Shown piece by piece: positions 8,222 to 11,000 of a stretch of DNA of 11,000 nt. Numbering within the stretch: the stretch's first letter is position 1; each line of letters opens with the position of its first letter. A program made the position numbers and the translations under genes. The DNA is from Apostichopus japonicus (lineage: Eukaryota; Echinodermata; Holothuroidea; Aspidochirotida; Stichopodidae). Location of the stretch: the NCBI RefSeq assembly GCF_037975245.1, contig NC_092571.1:6496501-6507500 (forward strand). The letters run 5' to 3'. Below the pieces are notes generated by a model that had not been told where the DNA came from, searched no databases, and was given only the letters and a program-made list of their open reading frames with translations.

Positions 8222-8423
8222 ACTTACTAATATATAATTAGGTAAAACGTGGCATTTCCGAAGGTCAATTTCTCAGTCATTTACTAATTTTTAAGTATGG
8301 TAATAGTTGAATTTGATAACCGGAAGTTGTTAAATCCAATCCTTTTTCAAAAAAAAAAAAAAAATCAGGAGTGCAAGGGAATTTCGCCCGTATGTTCCGA
8401 ACGTAACTTAACCACTTTCGAAC
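8222..8423. other. Single-copy spacer between the inverted arm and outer satellite
   Basis: About 200 bp without similarity to any satellite block in the window. It contains a 16-base A run and, right after it, a less AT-rich stretch (ggagtgcaagggaatttcgc). There is no frame of useful length. It could be the remainder of a separate insertion, or non-satellite DNA carried along with the right arm. No partner for it is visible on the left side of the array. Confidence 0.55.
8349..8364 (+). repeat. Poly-A tract, 16 bases
   Basis: Sixteen consecutive A, preceded by cctttttc and followed by tcaggagtg. A run this long could mark the 3' end of a retroposed fragment. No SINE/LINE body, RNA polymerase III boxes or flanking target duplication could be identified, so a simple homopolymer is equally possible. 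Confidence 0.6.
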
Positions 8424-9124
8424 ATTCTAATTCAGTTATTTAACTTTGAAGTGAAATTCATTTTCTCCTTTTTTTCATCTGTTACCGTCTAGGGAAGTCC
8501 AGTTGTAACTCTGGATCATGAGTATATAACATAACACTATTAACGTTTTATTTACACAATACCTTTCCCAGCTATTTATGGTAATACTATCCTAAAAGCT
8601 TGAGCCTTATTTTATCAGATTATTAGATGTGATTATTCACTGAACTGAAGTGTACCTTTTACTCTCTAGTTTGCAATTGGCTAACACGCTTTGTATAATT
8701 TTGTAAACAAGTTCACATTTTGTACATTTTTCAAAACATGATAACGTTACCATGCACTTTTTGTCTGTGTATTTACTTAGTTAAAAAAACATCATTTTGG
8801 CAGCATTTACTTCATCGAATGGATCTTCACTTCATGTGAATGTCTATATACGTATTCGGTTTTAATTATTTTGATTATTTTACTATAAGTCGTCAAATTA
8901 AGACATTTTACCATCGTTTTCTATAGAGAAAACAACAGAAGAAAAATATAACGGTAAATTAAGGTTACTGAAGAGTATATTTCCATACGTTACAGCAGTT
9001 TCCTTGTTTACGTACTCAGCGTCCAAGAGCAAAGTAATTTCATGGATACAGACAGAATAATCGGCTGTTCATTAAAAACAAGGCATTAACTGACGTTGGT
9101 ACATTACCCCCGTCGTAGTGAATC
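8424..9124 (+). repeat. Long satellite monomer resuming after the element
   Basis: Satellite restarts inside the extra module (attctaattcagttattta, ttctccttttt, ttaccgtctagggaagtcc, ggatcatgag). The ordinary monomer begins at cagattattagatgtg (8616) and ends with acattacccccgtcgtagtg. The first 47 bp (8424-8470) repeats the module end also present at 4358-4405 on the other side of the element. The 3' end is the ggctgttcattaaa/aaggcattaactgacg variant shared with the copies before 767, 3505 and 4267. Confidence 0.78.
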
Positions 9125-9462
9125 AATGTTACGGTCTACTCTCACATATCATTTCACATATCGACGGGATCGTCACTTCATGTGAATGTCTATCAACGTA
9201 TTCACTTCTTAATAATTAATCATATTGCAATAAGTCGTCAAATTAAATGTCTCACCGTTAATCCCTATAGAGAAATGTTTCCGTAAATTAAAGTTATTTA
9301 AGTGTTTATTTCTTTATATAATAATATTTCTCTATTTAAACTACTCAACATGCGATAGAAGAATATTCTTTTATAAATACAAGCAGAAACAAGAGGCTAT
9401 TTATTTAGCGAAAAATAACATTACGATACGTTGGAACATTACCGAGTAGGTGCACTATTCCT
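9125..9462 (+). repeat. Degenerate, deleted satellite monomer
   Basis: A short copy. After a few module-like bases (actctcacatat) it jumps to tcgacgggatcgtcacttcatg, then has recognisable gtcgtcaaattaaatgtctc, tatagagaaatg, actcaacatgcgatag and acgttggaacattacc blocks. The terminal box is nearly unrecognisable (accgagtaggtgcactatt). Divergence is clearly higher than in copies further left. Confidence 0.68.
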
Positions 9463-9872
9463 TTCCTATTTACCGTCTTTGTCTTACATCAGAGACAACT
9501 GAGGTTATCTACATTCTTCCTACTCTGACTTTAAACTGACAACTTTGTATTACTATAAACCTTTAGTGTCATATACGATGAGAGGAACCCTTCTAGGTCT
9601 GAATTAGTGAATAAGTCGAGGTTCTATGCGACTGCCGCTCAGCTTCGTGTGTGTGATTTATTTTAAAACCTTGTGCCTTGTTTCAGCAGATTATTACATT
9701 CGCTGAACTGGAGTTTATACCCCTTTTTCACTGTCATGAAAGTTGGTTAAGAGTTTATTTAAATTTAAAACAATTTTCTTGTTCAAGTGGTCAACATTTG
9801 AGATCAAACAGATACCGTTATGACTACAGCCAACACAATTGGCCATTCTGTCATTACAAAGCATTAACAACC
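9463..9872 (+). repeat. Last recognisable, highly decayed satellite remnant
   Basis: Two parts are still identifiable. The first is a module-like end followed by gcagattattacattcgctg at 9686. The second is acaattttcttgttcaagtgg, atgactacagccaacacaattgg, and caaagcattaacaaccg near 9865. The join at aagttggttaagag (about 9740) resembles the deletion join in the 2496 monomer (gcaagttggttaagaatg). The rest (about 9480-9660) has no convincing match. This is the right limit of the satellite domain in the window. Confidence 0.55.
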
Positions 9873-10078
9873 GTATCTTAACGTTGAAGTTTAAACATAA
9901 TTTGAATATATGGTGAGAAAATCTACATTAAGTTTGCTTTTGTCCATGTTTCAAAGTATTTTCATTGCCATTAACACAATTATGCACAATCAATCAATCA
10001 ATAGTCATAAGCCAAATTGGCCAGTTGACCTCCCCGCAGTTTATAAAAAATCTTAGGTTTGTAACCTTTTATAATTAT
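9873..10078. other. AT-rich intergenic DNA, no gene seen
   Basis: No satellite similarity and no credible coding frame. It contains a small (caat)n run at about 9988-10001. It also has one isolated match to the downstream minisatellite: gccattaacacaattatg at 9967 resembles gccattaacacaatcctg at 10208. The minisatellite may once have extended this far left. Confidence 0.5.
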
Positions 10079-10280
10079 GCACAAGCCTGCACAAGCCTGC
10101 ACATCCCTGCTCGATGTCATACCACAATCCTGGACAATGCCACGAGAACAGTGCTTCGCCATTATGCGCAATCCTTTGCAATGCTATGAAGATAATCCTG
10201 CACAATGCCATTAACACAATCCTGTACAAAGCCATGAACACAATGCTTCACATTCCTGTGCAATGCTATGAACACAATCT
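10079..10280 (+). repeat. Imperfect minisatellite, 24-bp period built of about 10-bp pieces
   Basis: It starts with three 10-bp units at 10081-10110 (acaagcctgc twice, then acatccctgc). Units of the form cacaatcctgcacaatgcca then begin at 10123, 10167, 10191, 10215, 10239 and 10273. Spacings are 44, 24, 24, 24 and 34 bases, so the longer ones equal 24 plus one or two 10-base pieces. The strand is CA/CC rich. Open frames crossing it on both strands are repeat artefacts. Confidence 0.75.
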
Positions 10281-10863
10281 TAAGTTAGCGGCAAAATGAC
10301 GTAAAACAAAAGTCAACATATGACCTTTGTTAACTTACTGCAAGATTCCGGAACTGTAGATAAGCCAAAAAGAAGAGTGACTTCCTTATAATATTCATTA
10401 TGACGTCACAGTGTATTGTTATAAGACCAGCGACCGAAATATAATTTAAAACAATTAATATGAAACGTATTCAATACAAAGATAAAAGACATTTCTGGGC
10501 GCCTTAAAGTATTATGTAAGCTTTCCAAACACAATTCTATGCATTATATCATTAAGTATCCAACATTAAATATTCGAATTCCCACGCAATTTAATATTAT
10601 CTTGTTTTATTAACTAAAAATACGCACATATTTCGCAGAGTTGAAAGAAATCTAATTGGAGCAAAGAAAATATAAGACATTATTAGCATCATTGCTTGGA
10701 ATCTCAACAGTGACATTGTCAAAATGTTAAATTATATGGAATGTGGTATGAATAAGAAATGCCGCAAGACGAAATAAAATATTTGCTTATCATTTCATCT
10801 CCCTACGTGTAATGTATAGGGGGAAAGACATTGTACTTCAGCCCGCAACATTAATGCGTGGAA
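10281..10863. other. AT-rich intergenic DNA, no gene seen
   Basis: No frame of meaningful length, no RNA gene, no satellite block and no strong repeat could be recognised on either strand. Its only notable word is the palindrome at 10401-10408. It includes A/T-rich tracts such as atataatttaaaac and a short G run (agggggaaag) near 10818. Confidence 0.5.
10401..10408. promoter_or_regulatory. Perfect TGACGTCA palindrome (CRE/ATF-type word)
   Basis: The eight bases match the full cAMP-response-element consensus bound by CREB/ATF-type bZIP factors in animals. A tataag word follows at 10420-10425. No transcript, first exon or coding sequence is visible downstream, and an 8-mer can occur by chance. 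A functional promoter is therefore not established. Confidence 0.25.
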
Positions 10864-10903
10864 GTGTGTGTGGGTGGTTAGTGCGCGGGTTTGTGTGAGT
10901 GAG
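10864..10903 (+). repeat. GT-rich low-complexity tract
   Basis: An imperfect TG/GTGAG-rich stretch beginning gtgtgtgtgggtgg and ending gtgtgagtgag. It is much richer in G than the surrounding DNA and reads as a degenerate dinucleotide microsatellite. Confidence 0.65.
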
Positions 10904-11000
10904 TAAACAAGTGTTGCGAACTCCTCCTAGACCGTAAGTCAAATCATGTACAAACTTGGTGGGTAGGTATCTGGCCATGTAAAATCGTGCTTCTATGATT
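10904..11000. other. Unrecognised, less AT-rich sequence at window end
   Basis: From about 10918 (actcctcctagaccgtaag, then aacttggtgggtaggtatc) base composition is more balanced than elsewhere. This suggests the edge of a different element or a conserved segment continuing beyond the window. It is too short to identify. No frame can be judged because the window stops here. Confidence 0.35.

Noticed and set aside
4408-8242. ttagg at 4408-4412 and 8238-8242 as a target-site duplication of the element
   Set aside because: The right copy lies 16 bp beyond the arm end, and five bases match easily by chance in this composition.
9678-10299. Several overlapping open frames on both strands (9678-9881, 9965-10189, 10053-10241 minus, 10114-10299)
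   Set aside because: They fall in decayed satellite and minisatellite, overlap one another on both strands, and show only repeat-like composition with no domain or initiation context.

Overview
This window contains no convincing protein-coding gene, tRNA or rRNA. It is AT-rich, non-coding DNA that looks eukaryotic, most likely from an invertebrate animal. The reasons are long satellite-type tandem repeats, decayed repeat copies, an inverted-repeat-bounded block, minisatellite DNA, a poly-A tract, and open frames that are all short and lie inside repeats. The sequence alone does not settle the species.

From base 1 to about 9872 nearly everything derives from one satellite family with a monomer of roughly 516-528 bp, always in the same orientation. 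A convenient monomer boundary is a conserved box, consensus ccccgtcgtcgtgaatcc. The outer copies (1-4405 and 8424-9872) are old and scrambled: full monomers (239-766, 1099-1620), monomers shortened by internal deletions (767-1098, 2496-2785), and long monomers (1621-2495, 2786-3504, 3505-4266) carrying an extra module of about 200-270 bp. Decay is strongest at the right edge (9125-9872), as expected where a satellite array meets other DNA.

In the middle sits a younger block, 4525-8127, of seven head-to-tail monomers. Five are exactly 516 bp, and neighbouring central copies differ at only one or two positions. The right-hand copies are progressively more divergent (511 and 512 bp). This block is enclosed by a 102-bp inverted repeat (4413-4514 and 8120-8221) that pairs without gaps and with about five mismatches. 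The whole 3.8-kb unit therefore looks like a terminal-inverted-repeat or foldback-type element whose interior is a tandem satellite. It interrupts one of the outer 'long' modules, and about 47 bp of that module is present on both sides. No transposase is visible and no clean short target-site duplication was found, so mobility is inferred rather than shown.

Right of the satellite (9873-11000) is DNA of a different kind. It holds a small minisatellite with a 24-bp period built from about 10-bp pieces (10079-10280), a perfect TGACGTCA palindrome (10401-10408), a GT-rich tract (10864-10903), and an unrecognised, less AT-rich stretch at the very end. The window reads as the edge of a satellite domain grading into ordinary intergenic DNA.
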